Source of the DNA: Chryseosolibacter sp964493505
GTDB taxonomy: Bacteria; Bacteroidota; Bacteroidia; Cytophagales; Cyclobacteriaceae
Direction of reading: 5' to 3'
DNA: 64,000 nt
NCBI GenBank assembly: GCA_964493505.1
Contig: CAZBNP010000008.1
Coordinates: forward strand, 1-64,000
The notes beneath the pieces were generated by a model, which did not search any database, had not been told where the DNA came from, and worked only from the letters and a program-made list of their open reading frames with translations. Positions within the stretch are counted from its first letter, which is position 1. Every line of letters begins with the position of its first letter. Below, one piece after another: positions 45,077 to 53,424 of the stretch. The translations under genes and the position numbers were made by a program.

Positions 45077-45103
45077 TATTATCTATTAAGTCAATAGATA
45101 ATA
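45077..45103. promoter_or_regulatory. Inverted repeat upstream of the unknown/PstS/TonB operon
   Basis: Arms TATTATCTATT (45077-45087) and AATAGATAATA (45093-45103) are perfectly complementary and flank AAGTC. It lies 170 bp upstream of the unknown gene start at 44907 and shares the TATCTAT half-site with the 20-bp palindrome at 44362. A dimeric repressor site is a reasonable inference. Confidence 0.55.
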
Positions 45104-45201
45104 TAGTTTTATTGTGAATATTTGCTCTCAGGCTTCGGCCAGGAGAGATATTTTACTCATTTTTAGATGGTTAGCTATAATTCGGCGGGATCGGCCGCCT
45201 T

Positions 45202-46800
45202 TCACTTAATTCGCTCCAGTTTTCCCTTTCGCTTCACCACGTTTTTGTAGTCCCACTGGATGTTTCGGGCTTTTTCTAACCAGCGTTTCAGCGCTTCGCG
45301 ATCAATTTGGCCGGCCTCGGTGTACACGATCGATGCGTCTTTGAATTTTCCGGTTCCGGGTTTCAGATCTTTTTCGTCAAAGTCGACCCCGCTCCAGAAC
45401 ATCAGGCGGATACCAGCTTTCTGTTTGCTGTATCCGACAACGGGATTGCTTTCCAGGAACCAAACGGGATGTCCGTGCCAAATCTTGCTCGCAGCTTCGG
45501 AGAGATTTTTGTTGATCTCCTTATAGAGAAGAGTGCATATCGCTTTCTCTTCCGTCGCCTGCGATTGATTAAAGGCCTGAATTTCTTTACTCATCGGATT
45601 TCGGTCTTTCGGGTAGACAATTGTTGCCTCTGCGAATTTAGGTAAATCCCAGGTTTTTCTGTTTAGAGATTTTCGAAATGTGGCGTGTTGTTTGTCTTCA
45701 GTCGCGCCCATTGCCACGTGAATCGCGATCATCTTTTCATTGAAATCACCGACCCACGCTAATTGAACATACCTGTAACGCTTGCCCGTTCTTCCTCCGC
45801 GGTGGGCTTGAAGAATCAAACCGGACTCTAGTCCGCGCTGTTGGAATTGGGGAACGATACCCATGATAACTACCCGCAAACAGGAAAACCCTTTCCAATG
45901 TTTATAAAACAGGAATTTACATTTACCCCATATATTCAATTTTCCGTTGGTGTATTTCAGGATTTCGTTTACGTCAGGCACGGCGAGAAGAAAGCCTACG
46001 GGAGCATTTCCGGAGTAAACAAACCACATCGCACTTTCATCCATGATCGGTTTCATTTCTTCCAGTGACTTGCGGATCACTTTCTCTTCCATGGGCTGAA
46101 AATTTTTGAAAGAGGCCCATGCCTGATTGTAAACCTCTATGAAGTCAAGAATAAACCGGTCCCGGTCTTTGTAGCGGAAGGATCTGAATGTATACTGTTT
46201 GTTGTCAAGCACACGTCTGGCAATTCTATGGACTCTTTCAGGCAGGGGTGTTCGGAGATCAATCCTGGTTGTTATTTGCCTGTACAGGATATCGAAGCCG
46301 TACATTTCGAATAGATGCTGGTAGTAGGGTGGATTGTAATTCATGCCGTAGGACGGAGGAGTGAAGCCCTTGATCAGCAGGCCCCAGTACTTATCGTTCT
46401 CGCCGAAATTCACGGGCCCATCAATTACATCTGTCTGATAGAGTTCAACGAGCCATTCAATGGCGGTATCGAACAGAGCGCGGGCTGCTTCCTGACTGTT
46501 TATGCACTCAAAGAATCCGATGCACCCAACCTTTTTATTTCCGTCATACATCTTGTTGAAGTTGACAAAGGCGGCTATCCTCCCCGACAACTTCCCTGAC
46601 GTATCTGTCAGTATCCATCGTCTCGCTGTTCCATGTGTGAAGTAGGGGTTGGTCTCGGGATCGAAGATGTTCCTGATTTCTTTCCTCAGACAGGGAATCC
46701 AATTGGGGTCTTCGTGGAAAAGTGCTTCAGGGACATCCAGAAAAAGCTCTTCCGTTCTCCGATCGTCAACAGTTTTCAGCTGGAATACAGGGTTGTGCAT
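45202..46800 (-). CDS. Fusion of a GNAT-like acetyltransferase with a DUF1801 domain
   Basis: The 532-residue protein has two parts. Residues 1-380 form a large GNAT-superfamily domain of the kind annotated as N-acetyltransferase in Bacteroidota: ALFHEDPNWIPCLRKEIRN near 27, GFFECINSQEAARALFDTA near 95, DGPVNFGENDKYWGLLIKGF near 127-146, and VQLAWVGDFNEKMIAIHVAM near 345-364. Residues from about 400 match DUF1801 (KIWHGHPVWFLESNPVVGYS near 440, IRLMFWSGVDFDEKDLKPG near 466). DUF1801 proteins are normally stand-alone and about 110-150 residues long. The junction includes an internal methionine, so fusion of two adjacent genes is likely. Function is unknown. Confidence 0.75.
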   Translation of the reverse strand: MHNPVFQLKTVDDRRTEELFLDVPEALFHEDPNWIPCLRKEIRNIFDPETNPYFTHGTARRWILTDTSGKLSGRIAAFVNFNKMYDGNKKVGCIGFFECINSQEAARALFDTAIEWLVELYQTDVIDGPVNFGENDKYWGLLIKGFTPPSYGMNYNPPYYQHLFEMYGFDILYRQITTRIDLRTPLPERVHRIARRVLDNKQYTFRSFRYKDRDRFILDFIEVYNQAWASFKNFQPMEEKVIRKSLEEMKPIMDESAMWFVYSGNAPVGFLLAVPDVNEILKYTNGKLNIWGKCKFLFYKHWKGFSCLRVVIMGIVPQFQQRGLESGLILQAHRGGRTGKRYRYVQLAWVGDFNEKMIAIHVAMGATEDKQHATFRKSLNRKTWDLPKFAEATIVYPKDRNPMSKEIQAFNQSQATEEKAICTLLYKEINKNLSEAASKIWHGHPVWFLESNPVVGYSKQKAGIRLMFWSGVDFDEKDLKPGTGKFKDASIVYTEAGQIDREALKRWLEKARNIQWDYKNVVKRKGKLERIK

Positions 46801-46834
46801 TGCTTCAAGGTAACTGTTTTATGGCAGGTAGTGA

Positions 46835-46850
46835 TATGATTTTAATCATA
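46835..46850. promoter_or_regulatory. 16-bp FNR-like palindrome in a second divergent promoter region
   Basis: TATGATTTTAATCATA is a perfect inverted repeat with the same TATGAT/ATCATA arms as the site at 2237. It lies 35 bp upstream of the acetyltransferase gene (start 46800, minus) and 49 bp upstream of the FG-GAP cytochrome lipoprotein (start 46899, plus). Its core TGAT-N4-ATCA is FNR-like. Confidence 0.55.
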
Positions 46851-46898
46851 CATGGATTTCTTTCTCGTTATTTGTAATTTGCTGATTGCCACTCAGAC

Positions 46899-48491
46899 AT
46901 GAGACGACTAATCCTCTTTTTCATCCTTCCATACCTGCTTGGCTCATGTTCAGACGGCCGTAATCAATCAGGCCGTGGAGTTTCGGAGCCTTTTGAAGAA
47001 TCGTCGTTGCCTGTTTCAACTCTTTCGGGAAAGGAATTATCAAGGATCCACTGCGGCGGCTGTCACGCTTATGTGAGTCCGGAGTCACTGCCAAAAGCTG
47101 TCTGGAGGAACGATGTGCTACCGGCCATGGGTCATCGGTTAGGTATCTACCAGCGGGGACGCCGACCGGATAGTTTGTTTGACATTGGCGCGAGCGGTTC
47201 AATCGTACGCAACGCGAATATTTTTCCTGAAAGGCCGCTGCTGGCGGAGGAAGACTGGCGCAAGATCGTGGACTACTATGCTGAGCAAGCTCCTGATACC
47301 ATTCCACCGGCTTTGCGCAAGAATAAAATACGCATGGGGCTCCGTCATTTCCGGTATCGGGAGTCCGCTTTTTCTCATCGCCCTCCGCTGACTGCATTGG
47401 TCAGGATATTGCCTGATAATCGGGGTGTGGTATTCAGTGATGGAAAGGGCAAAAGGAGTGTTTTGACATTCCTCACGACAGACCTCCAGGAGAATTACAG
47501 TGTGCCTTTATACTCAACACCTGTTCAGTTCCACGAAAAATCAAACGAGGTGTTCCTGACAACTGTTGGGAAAGGAGTTTTCCCAAACGATGCTCCGGAT
47601 GGTACGCTCCAACGACTGGAAAGAAATTGGCCTGAACCGAAATTCAAACCTGCGGAGGTGCTTATTCAGAATCTGCAGCGACCTGTTAGCATGGCGTATG
47701 GAGATCTGAACGACGACGGTCTTGAAGACATCGTTGTCTGTGAGTTTGGAAATCTGACCGGAAGGCTTTCATGGTTTAGCAATAACGGAAACACTTACAC
47801 GAAGAGGGTATTACGCGAGAAGCCCGGCGCGATCACTGCCATTATCAGTGATGCGAATAAAGATGGGTTGCCGGATATTTTTGTTCTTATGGGGCAGGGT
47901 GACGAGGGGGTTTTTCTTTATGAGAATCGAGGATCGGGTGAATTCCTGGAAAAGCGATTGCTGACGTTTTCGCCGCTCAACGGATCCCAATATATCGAGC
48001 TCGCGGATTTCAACAACGATGGCTTTGATGATATTGTTTATGTGTGCGGAGATAATGCCGACTTGTCGCCGATATTGAAGGGGTATCACGGCATTTACAT
48101 TTTCCTTAACGATGGAAATCTTGGTTTTGAACAGGCGTATTTCTATCAGATGAATGGTGCGTACAAGGCGATGGTACGCGACTTTGATCTTGATGGTGAC
48201 CTGGATATTGCTGCTATTTCTTTTTTTCCCGATTATCCTCGTTACCCGGAGGAGAGTTTTGTTTATCTGAGGAATATGGGGAATCTGAAGTTTGAAGACT
48301 ACTCTTTTCCGGAGGCTTCGAAAGGGAGGTGGATCACAATGGATGTGGGCGATATGGATGCCGATGGTGATATAGACATCGCGTTGGGTTCCTTTGTTTA
48401 TTTTAAACCCGATGGTGATACTACGGGTCTTGGAGAAAAATGGCTCTCAAGTTCACCTTCCGTTATTGTTTTGGAGAACACTATTCGATAG
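46899..48491 (+). CDS. Monohaem cytochrome lipoprotein with FG-GAP/VCBS repeats
   Basis: The 530-residue protein has a lipobox (LGSC, cysteine 17) and one haem motif CGGCH at 52-56, with a DVLPAMGHRLG segment after it that may supply the distal ligand. Residues from about 250 carry repeated calcium-binding FG-GAP/VCBS motifs: GDLNDDGLEDIVVCE, SDANKDGLPDIFVLMG, ADFNNDGFDDIVYVCG, RDFDLDGDLDIAAISF and GDMDADGDIDIALGSF. These form a beta-propeller. The protein should sit in the outer or inner membrane facing the periplasm or outside and join an electron-transfer domain to a binding propeller. Substrate is unknown. It is divergent from the acetyltransferase fusion across an FNR-like palindrome. 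Confidence 0.8.
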   Translation: MRRLILFFILPYLLGSCSDGRNQSGRGVSEPFEESSLPVSTLSGKELSRIHCGGCHAYVSPESLPKAVWRNDVLPAMGHRLGIYQRGRRPDSLFDIGASGSIVRNANIFPERPLLAEEDWRKIVDYYAEQAPDTIPPALRKNKIRMGLRHFRYRESAFSHRPPLTALVRILPDNRGVVFSDGKGKRSVLTFLTTDLQENYSVPLYSTPVQFHEKSNEVFLTTVGKGVFPNDAPDGTLQRLERNWPEPKFKPAEVLIQNLQRPVSMAYGDLNDDGLEDIVVCEFGNLTGRLSWFSNNGNTYTKRVLREKPGAITAIISDANKDGLPDIFVLMGQGDEGVFLYENRGSGEFLEKRLLTFSPLNGSQYIELADFNNDGFDDIVYVCGDNADLSPILKGYHGIYIFLNDGNLGFEQAYFYQMNGAYKAMVRDFDLDGDLDIAAISFFPDYPRYPEESFVYLRNMGNLKFEDYSFPEASKGRWITMDVGDMDADGDIDIALGSFVYFKPDGDTTGLGEKWLSSSPSVIVLENTIR

Positions 48492-48606
48492 CGATATGAG
48501 AGCGACCATACCACTGAATGAGATTGTCGAGGCTCATCGCTATGTCGAAACCCCGGCCAGAAGATCGCAAATGTTATTGTTGAGATAGTCTGATTCATCC
48601 ACCCGG

Positions 48607-49788
48607 TCAGTTTGCGAACTTGTGGATCTTTCCATCAAACCCGCACATAAAGAGTTCCTGATTCTGATCGATACCAAAGGAGGATATATTGAAGTCAGCC
48701 TCAAGCAAAAGCGTATTTACGGGCTTGCTCAGATTTGAATGCTCAAGAGCCCATATCCGCCGGGTTCCAAAATCCGCGTAGATGTATTTCCCTTTGAGTC
48801 CTTCCAGAGAAGGGCCGCGGTAAACAAATCCGCCGGTAATAGAGATGCCCGCATCGCGATCGTACTCATGGATCGGAGGTTTCATTCCTGTGCGGTTACA
48901 TCCGCTGCGCGGCTCATAACAATGGTTACCCTCAAGGCTATTCCAGCCATAGTTGCCACCTTTCTCAATGATGTCTATCTCTTCCCAGGCATTTTGCCCG
49001 ACGTCACCAGTCCACAGCCGGCCATTCTCTGAGTCGAAGCTGAATCGCCAGGGGTTACGTAGCCCGTAGGCATATATCTCTTCCCGGTAGTCTTGTGAAT
49101 TTCCGGCAAACGGGTTGTCAGCAGGGATAGCATATTGTTTGCCGTTTTGCGTACTGTTCACATCGATGCGCAGAATCGTTCCGAGGAGGGTTGAGCGATT
49201 CTGACCGTTGCTATGGGGATCTCCGCCGCTGCCGCCGTCACCTACTGCGATGTAGAGATAGCCGTCCGGTCCAAAAGATACCTGGCCGCCGTTGTGGTTG
49301 CTGTAGGGTTGTTCAAAGGTTAGCAGTACCAGCTCGCTGGCCGGGTCGGCCTGATTTGGATTTGCTGTTGAAGTTTTAAAGCGTGAGATCACCGTTCGGT
49401 TGGGCTTTTCCGCTGTATAATTGACGTAGAAATATCCGTTTGATTGGTAGTTGGGGTGGAATGCCAGTCCGAGCAGGCCTTCCTCGTTACCGGTGTCATC
49501 TACTTTGTCGCGGATGTCGAGAAAGGTATTCTTCGAAGAGGTATTCGCATCGTTTGGAAACACCGAGATTACACCGGCCTGCTCAACTACAAATATCCGG
49601 TTGGTGGCGTCGGGAGGATGTTGGAGGTCAACGGGGCGGGTAAACGACAGTCGGGGGAATGCCACCACAGTCTTGTAGTTCACCGGATCGGATTCAGGCG
49701 CGGTGGCGTCCTCTCTCGTTGTATCAGAGCAAAAAGCGAAGAGGAAGAATACAGATACTATCGGGTGGGGTGCGTACCATCGTTTCAT
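48607..49788 (-). CDS. PQQ-dependent sugar dehydrogenase lipoprotein
   Basis: The 393-residue protein has a lipobox (FAFC, cysteine 20). Its beta-propeller matches the glucose/sorbosone dehydrogenase family: NRIFVVEQAGVISVFPND near 62, EEGLLGLAFHPNYQSNGYF near 96, VGDGGSGGDPHSNGQNRS near 187-204, YAYGLRNPWRFSFDSENG near 241 and GGNYGWNSLEGNHCYEP near 281. Members oxidise aldose sugars to lactones in the periplasm with PQQ. No PQQ synthesis genes are in the window, so the cofactor must come from elsewhere or the protein has another role. It converges with the FG-GAP gene and may share an electron-transfer context with it. Confidence 0.85.
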   Translation of the reverse strand: MKRWYAPHPIVSVFFLFAFCSDTTREDATAPESDPVNYKTVVAFPRLSFTRPVDLQHPPDATNRIFVVEQAGVISVFPNDANTSSKNTFLDIRDKVDDTGNEEGLLGLAFHPNYQSNGYFYVNYTAEKPNRTVISRFKTSTANPNQADPASELVLLTFEQPYSNHNGGQVSFGPDGYLYIAVGDGGSGGDPHSNGQNRSTLLGTILRIDVNSTQNGKQYAIPADNPFAGNSQDYREEIYAYGLRNPWRFSFDSENGRLWTGDVGQNAWEEIDIIEKGGNYGWNSLEGNHCYEPRSGCNRTGMKPPIHEYDRDAGISITGGFVYRGPSLEGLKGKYIYADFGTRRIWALEHSNLSKPVNTLLLEADFNISSFGIDQNQELFMCGFDGKIHKFAN

Positions 49789-49887
49789 TGTACATCATTC
49801 GGTAAAAGGAATAAATATACAATTTCCCAAGGATCGCCAGCCAGTGATTTTTTACGGGCGCCCGGAAACCTGGTTGATAGTGTCGGT

Positions 49888-50217
49888 TTAGGCTTTCGCC
49901 GATTTCCTCACGCTTTTCTGCAATATTGCCGGTCTGAATCGCACAACTACATCGTTGTAGTCGGGGTTGATCTTAATAAACCTTGAAACGGCAGCACAAT
50001 TGACCATGACTTGCTTTCGTGACTTCCGCACGATATCGAGTACTTCCTGAATAAATTTTGCGGCATTGCCTTTTCCACGATATTTCTCAGGAACGTAGGT
50101 GTGCATCAAAACCTGGGTTCCGCTCTGAAAGCGATACTCCATGTAGGCGATGTCGGTCCCAAGATTCACCTCAAAACGGTGTTTTTCCTTGTTGTTAATT
50201 ACTTTGAAGTTTTCCAT
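49888..50217 (-). CDS. Small YjdJ-like GNAT protein
   Basis: ATG 50217 gives 109 residues; the TTG upstream is less likely. It is a compact GNAT domain of the YjdJ type (PF14542): FEVNLGTDIAYMEYRFQSGT near residue 15-34, then TYVPEKYRGKGNAAKFIQEV near 39-58, whose RGKGNAA loop binds acetyl-CoA, and MVNCAAVSRFIKINPDYNDV near 73. These proteins are short acetyltransferase-like folds of unknown substrate. It is separated by about 100 bp from the upstream end of the PQQ dehydrogenase gene, on the same strand. Confidence 0.8.
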   Translation of the reverse strand: MENFKVINNKEKHRFEVNLGTDIAYMEYRFQSGTQVLMHTYVPEKYRGKGNAAKFIQEVLDIVRKSRKQVMVNCAAVSRFIKINPDYNDVVVRFRPAILQKSVRKSAKA

Positions 50218-50574
50218 TGGATAGTTAACGAGCAATCAGGTATGTAACGTTCAATGTGAGCCGGCTTTTTTATAAACGGTGTATTAAGGGGTTAAAAACA
50301 TGCGTAACGGCTTATTTGACGCGCTGTAGGCCGGAATGTAATAACGATGTAAGTTTTGTGGGCAGTTGTCTTTTTTTCCTCCGCCAAGCCTCCCTAATTT
50401 TATGGTAAGCCCATCACTTTTACGAAGGCGTAAAAGACGTCGTCAATTCTAGCAACGGTTAAACAATAAGTTTTATCCGAATAGTGCCGTGTATAGGCGC
50501 TGATTACTGAGCATTACTTCTTGGGGTAACGCATGGAATAAAAGCGCCCGTAGGTTTTATTTTATCGCTGTAAT
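50218..50574. other. 357-bp intergenic region before the two-component genes
   Basis: No gene is visible. A perfect hairpin at 50417-50436 has 8-bp arms CTTTTACG/CGTAAAAG around the tetraloop AAGG, about 140 bp before the response regulator. It could be a leader structure or regulator site. The region also holds the promoter for the minus-strand GNAT gene; no exact TAnnTTTG is evident. Confidence 0.4.
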
Positions 50575-51000
50575 ATGAAAACTGATGATGTTGTGGAGAT
50601 CTTGCTTATTGAAGACAATCCCGATGACGCCGGATTGGTTATTCACGCATTGAAGAAGCACAATCTTGCGAATAACCTTGTCCATTTGAGCGATGGGGAG
50701 GAGGCGTTGGCGTATCTTTTCTCTGACAGGATGACGAGTACTCCTAAGGTTATATTGATGGATCTGAAAATGCCAAAGGTCGATGGAATGGAGGTCTTAC
50801 GGCGCCTGAAGTCGGATGAGGAAAGGAAGATCATTCCCGTCGTTATGTTGACGTCATCCCGTGAGGAGCGCGATGTGTTTGAGTCGTACCAACTGGGAGT
50901 GAACGCATACATCGTGAAGCCTGTGGATTTTGATAAGTTTACTAAAGCGATTGCGGAGATCGGTTTTTTTTGGTTGATGCTCAATCAACCACCAGGATAG
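50575..51000 (+). CDS. Response regulator receiver, Rcp1-like
   Basis: The 141-residue protein is a receiver domain of the phytochrome-partner (Rcp1) type: ILLIEDNPDDAGLVIHAL at 9-26, phosphoacceptor Asp63 in VILMDLKMPKVDG, VVMLTSSREERDV near 87 and YIVKPVDFDKF near 110. The NPDD pattern and HALKK-type helix are typical of single-domain regulators paired with hybrid kinases. It lies 11 bp upstream of the hybrid kinase gene and is surely co-transcribed. It lacks an output domain. Confidence 0.9.
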   Translation: MKTDDVVEILLIEDNPDDAGLVIHALKKHNLANNLVHLSDGEEALAYLFSDRMTSTPKVILMDLKMPKVDGMEVLRRLKSDEERKIIPVVMLTSSREERDVFESYQLGVNAYIVKPVDFDKFTKAIAEIGFFWLMLNQPPG

Positions 51001-51011
51001 TCTGAGCGCGT

Positions 51012-52157
51012 ATGACGATGAGATTGGAGAAGCCTTTGAAAATATTGATGCTGGAAGACCTGCTGGACGATGTTGGTTTGATTGAACGCACACTCCAGAA
51101 GGAGGGGATGAATTTTTCAGCCAGGCGCGTCGATTCCCAGGAGGAATTCACATCGAGCCTTCAGCAATTCCAGCCGGATGTGGTCCTTTCGGATCACGCG
51201 CTCCCGCAATTCAATTCACTGGAGGCTCTGAAGATCTGCAGAAGGCAGGCGGTACATGTTCCATTCATACTGGTGACGGGAACGGTATCGGAGGAATTTG
51301 CTGTCAGCTGTCTGAAACAGGGTGCTGATGACTATGTTTTGAAATCCAATATGGTCCGTCTTCCTTCAGCAATCCAAAATGCATTAAAGCAAAGACATCT
51401 CGAGACCAAACGGATGAAGGCTGAGCGAACCCTCAGAAAGCAAAACGAGGAACTTGTGAAGATCAACAAAGAGCTCGATAGCTTTGTTTACAGTGTGTCA
51501 CACAACCTGCGTGCACCTCTGATGTCTGTACTCGGCCTGATCAATCTGGTACAGTTAGAGAGCAGGAGTGACAACCCGGCCATGAACGCCTACTTTGAAA
51601 TGATGCTGCAAAGTATCCATAAGCTCGATGATACGTTGAAGGAAATCCTCGATTACTCCCGGAATGCGCGAAGTGTCCTGACGATCGCTGAGGTAGACGT
51701 CAGACGAATGGTGGAGGAGAGTTTCGAGCGAATGAAGTATATGGAAGGGTCGGAGAACATCGCGAAGACGATTGAAACCGGCAGCCTATCACCGTTTTAT
51801 TCCGACTCCTACAGATTTTCAGTAATCATCAATAACCTGGTGTCTAACGCGATCAAGTACCGGGATCTGAAGAAAGCCAATAACGTGCTTACGGTAACAG
51901 CTGAAATGATCGGTGAGAACCTGGTGCTGAAAGTAAGCGACAACGGTATCGGTATTGGAGAGGAGTACCTTCCGCGCCTGTTCGAGATGTTCTTTCGCGC
52001 CACCGAGCGAAGTGAGGGAGCGGGCCTTGGTTTGTATATTGTTCGGGAAACGGTCGAAAAGCTTCATGGCCACATCGCCATTGACTCGGAGATGGGTGTC
52101 GGCACTACCTTTACTGTGACATTACCGAACCTCTACTCCTCAAAGGTTACGACGTAG
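51012..52157 (+). CDS. Hybrid receiver-histidine kinase
   Basis: The 381-residue protein starts with a receiver domain (LEDLLDD near 14, phosphoacceptor Asp61 in VVLSDHALP, DDYVLKSN near 106). A coiled-coil linker near 125-155 leads to the phosphoacceptor helix with His164 in YSVSHNLRAPL. The ATPase domain has the N box (INNLVSNAIKYRD near 275), the G1 box (VSDNGIGIGEEY near 310) and the GAGLGLYIVRETVEKLHG lid near 338. No membrane segment is seen, so it is a cytoplasmic kinase. It probably signals to the receiver 11 bp upstream. Its 3' end overlaps the convergent TPR/PD40 gene by 25 bp. Confidence 0.92.
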   Translation: MTMRLEKPLKILMLEDLLDDVGLIERTLQKEGMNFSARRVDSQEEFTSSLQQFQPDVVLSDHALPQFNSLEALKICRRQAVHVPFILVTGTVSEEFAVSCLKQGADDYVLKSNMVRLPSAIQNALKQRHLETKRMKAERTLRKQNEELVKINKELDSFVYSVSHNLRAPLMSVLGLINLVQLESRSDNPAMNAYFEMMLQSIHKLDDTLKEILDYSRNARSVLTIAEVDVRRMVEESFERMKYMEGSENIAKTIETGSLSPFYSDSYRFSVIINNLVSNAIKYRDLKKANNVLTVTAEMIGENLVLKVSDNGIGIGEEYLPRLFEMFFRATERSEGAGLGLYIVRETVEKLHGHIAIDSEMGVGTTFTVTLPNLYSSKVTT

Positions 52158-53395
52158 ATATCGCTGTCTGTCCACCCCGCCTTCCGGTTTGAGCTGAAAT
52201 AGCCCTGCTTGCCATCGTCGGTCACTACCAAAAAGCCATCGAACGCGCTTGTGTTGACGGGGTACCCGAGGTTCTCGGCCGCTGACCAGGTTCCATTTTC
52301 CAATCGGGTTTTGAATATATCATGACCGCCCAGTGTCGCATGACCGTTGGATGAAAAATAGAGTGTGCGTCCGTCCGCATGAAAGAACGGTGACGTCTCA
52401 TCCCCCTTTGTGTTTACCGACGCGCCGAGGTTAGCGGGGCGCCCCCAATCGCCATTCGGTCCTCTTTCGCTCATATAGATATCAAAACCTCCTCTGCCTC
52501 CCGGGCGATTGCTGGAGAAAAACAGGCGGTTGCCATCGGCGGAAATGCACGCCCATGACTCGCGATACTGGGGGTGATTGATAAACCGGTTGAGCGGCAC
52601 CGGAGTAGACCAGCTACCGTCTTCCATGGTGGAAGTGTATATATCTCCACCTCCGTCCTCGTAGTACAGAAATAGCGTTGTTCCATCCGCGGAGATTGAC
52701 GTTGCGACTTCATTCTGCTGAACGTTGATCTTGTCGCTTATCTTTTCCGGAGACGACCACCCGGCTTCGCTTTTGCGACTAACATACACGTCGTCCAGGT
52801 TTACGCCTGACTTAACCCGATACGATTCATGCGACCGGTTGGATGAAAAAATCAGTGACTGACCGTCCGGGTGAAGTAAGGGCGCGAACTCGGAGAAGTC
52901 GGTATTGATCCCCCTTTCAACAGGCTTCACGCTCGCTATTACCGGCAACTTTATCAGCGAATCACCTGCTATACATTCGGCGATCTTGCGGGTGGCGACG
53001 GATGCAAGACCACTGCTCTTTCCTCTGAGCATTTCGAACTGGTTGATGGCTTCTTCATACTGATGATCATTCTGATAAGCGATGCCGAGGTGAAAATGGA
53101 TGTCGAAGGCGATATCGGGTTTCGTTGCAAGGGCATCCGCCAGATACTTCGCCGCTTGCTGGAATTGTTTCTGGTCCACGTAGGCAACACCTGCTTTGTA
53201 TTTCGTCATCGGATTATCAGGATCTAATACCAGTGCCTGTTCGAAGTGTGTAAGCGCTGTCTTGTAGTCTTTTCTCTGATAGTACCGGTCTCCTTTCTGA
53301 AGGTGATCCTTCAGTGACTGCGACAATAAGGGGAGGGATGCGAGCACCAATATACACACCGGCACGAATCGTGAAGCTTTGAAAATTCTGCCCAT
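52133..53395 (-). CDS. TPR/PD40-propeller protein, PorE-like without OmpA domain
   Basis: The 420-residue protein has a signal peptide (to about LPLLSQS, residue 27). Three TPRs span residues 30-135 (DYKTALTHFEQALVLDPDNP, QFQQAAKYLADALATKPDIA). Residues 160-420 carry five PD40/WD40-like repeats, as in FSEFAPLLHPDGQSLIFSSN, ESWACISADGNRLFFSSNRP and ETSPFFHADGRTLYFSSNGH. The order TPR then PD40 matches PorE-type outer-membrane anchors of the type IX secretion system, but the C-terminal OmpA peptidoglycan-binding domain is missing. It could be a periplasmic partner of such a system or an unrelated scaffold. It overlaps the kinase gene at its 3' end. Confidence 0.8.
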   Translation of the reverse strand: MGRIFKASRFVPVCILVLASLPLLSQSLKDHLQKGDRYYQRKDYKTALTHFEQALVLDPDNPMTKYKAGVAYVDQKQFQQAAKYLADALATKPDIAFDIHFHLGIAYQNDHQYEEAINQFEMLRGKSSGLASVATRKIAECIAGDSLIKLPVIASVKPVERGINTDFSEFAPLLHPDGQSLIFSSNRSHESYRVKSGVNLDDVYVSRKSEAGWSSPEKISDKINVQQNEVATSISADGTTLFLYYEDGGGDIYTSTMEDGSWSTPVPLNRFINHPQYRESWACISADGNRLFFSSNRPGGRGGFDIYMSERGPNGDWGRPANLGASVNTKGDETSPFFHADGRTLYFSSNGHATLGGHDIFKTRLENGTWSAAENLGYPVNTSAFDGFLVVTDDGKQGYFSSNRKAGWTDSDIYVVTFEE

Positions 53396-53424
53396 AAAGA
53401 AATTCGTTTTTTGTTCACGGTGGA

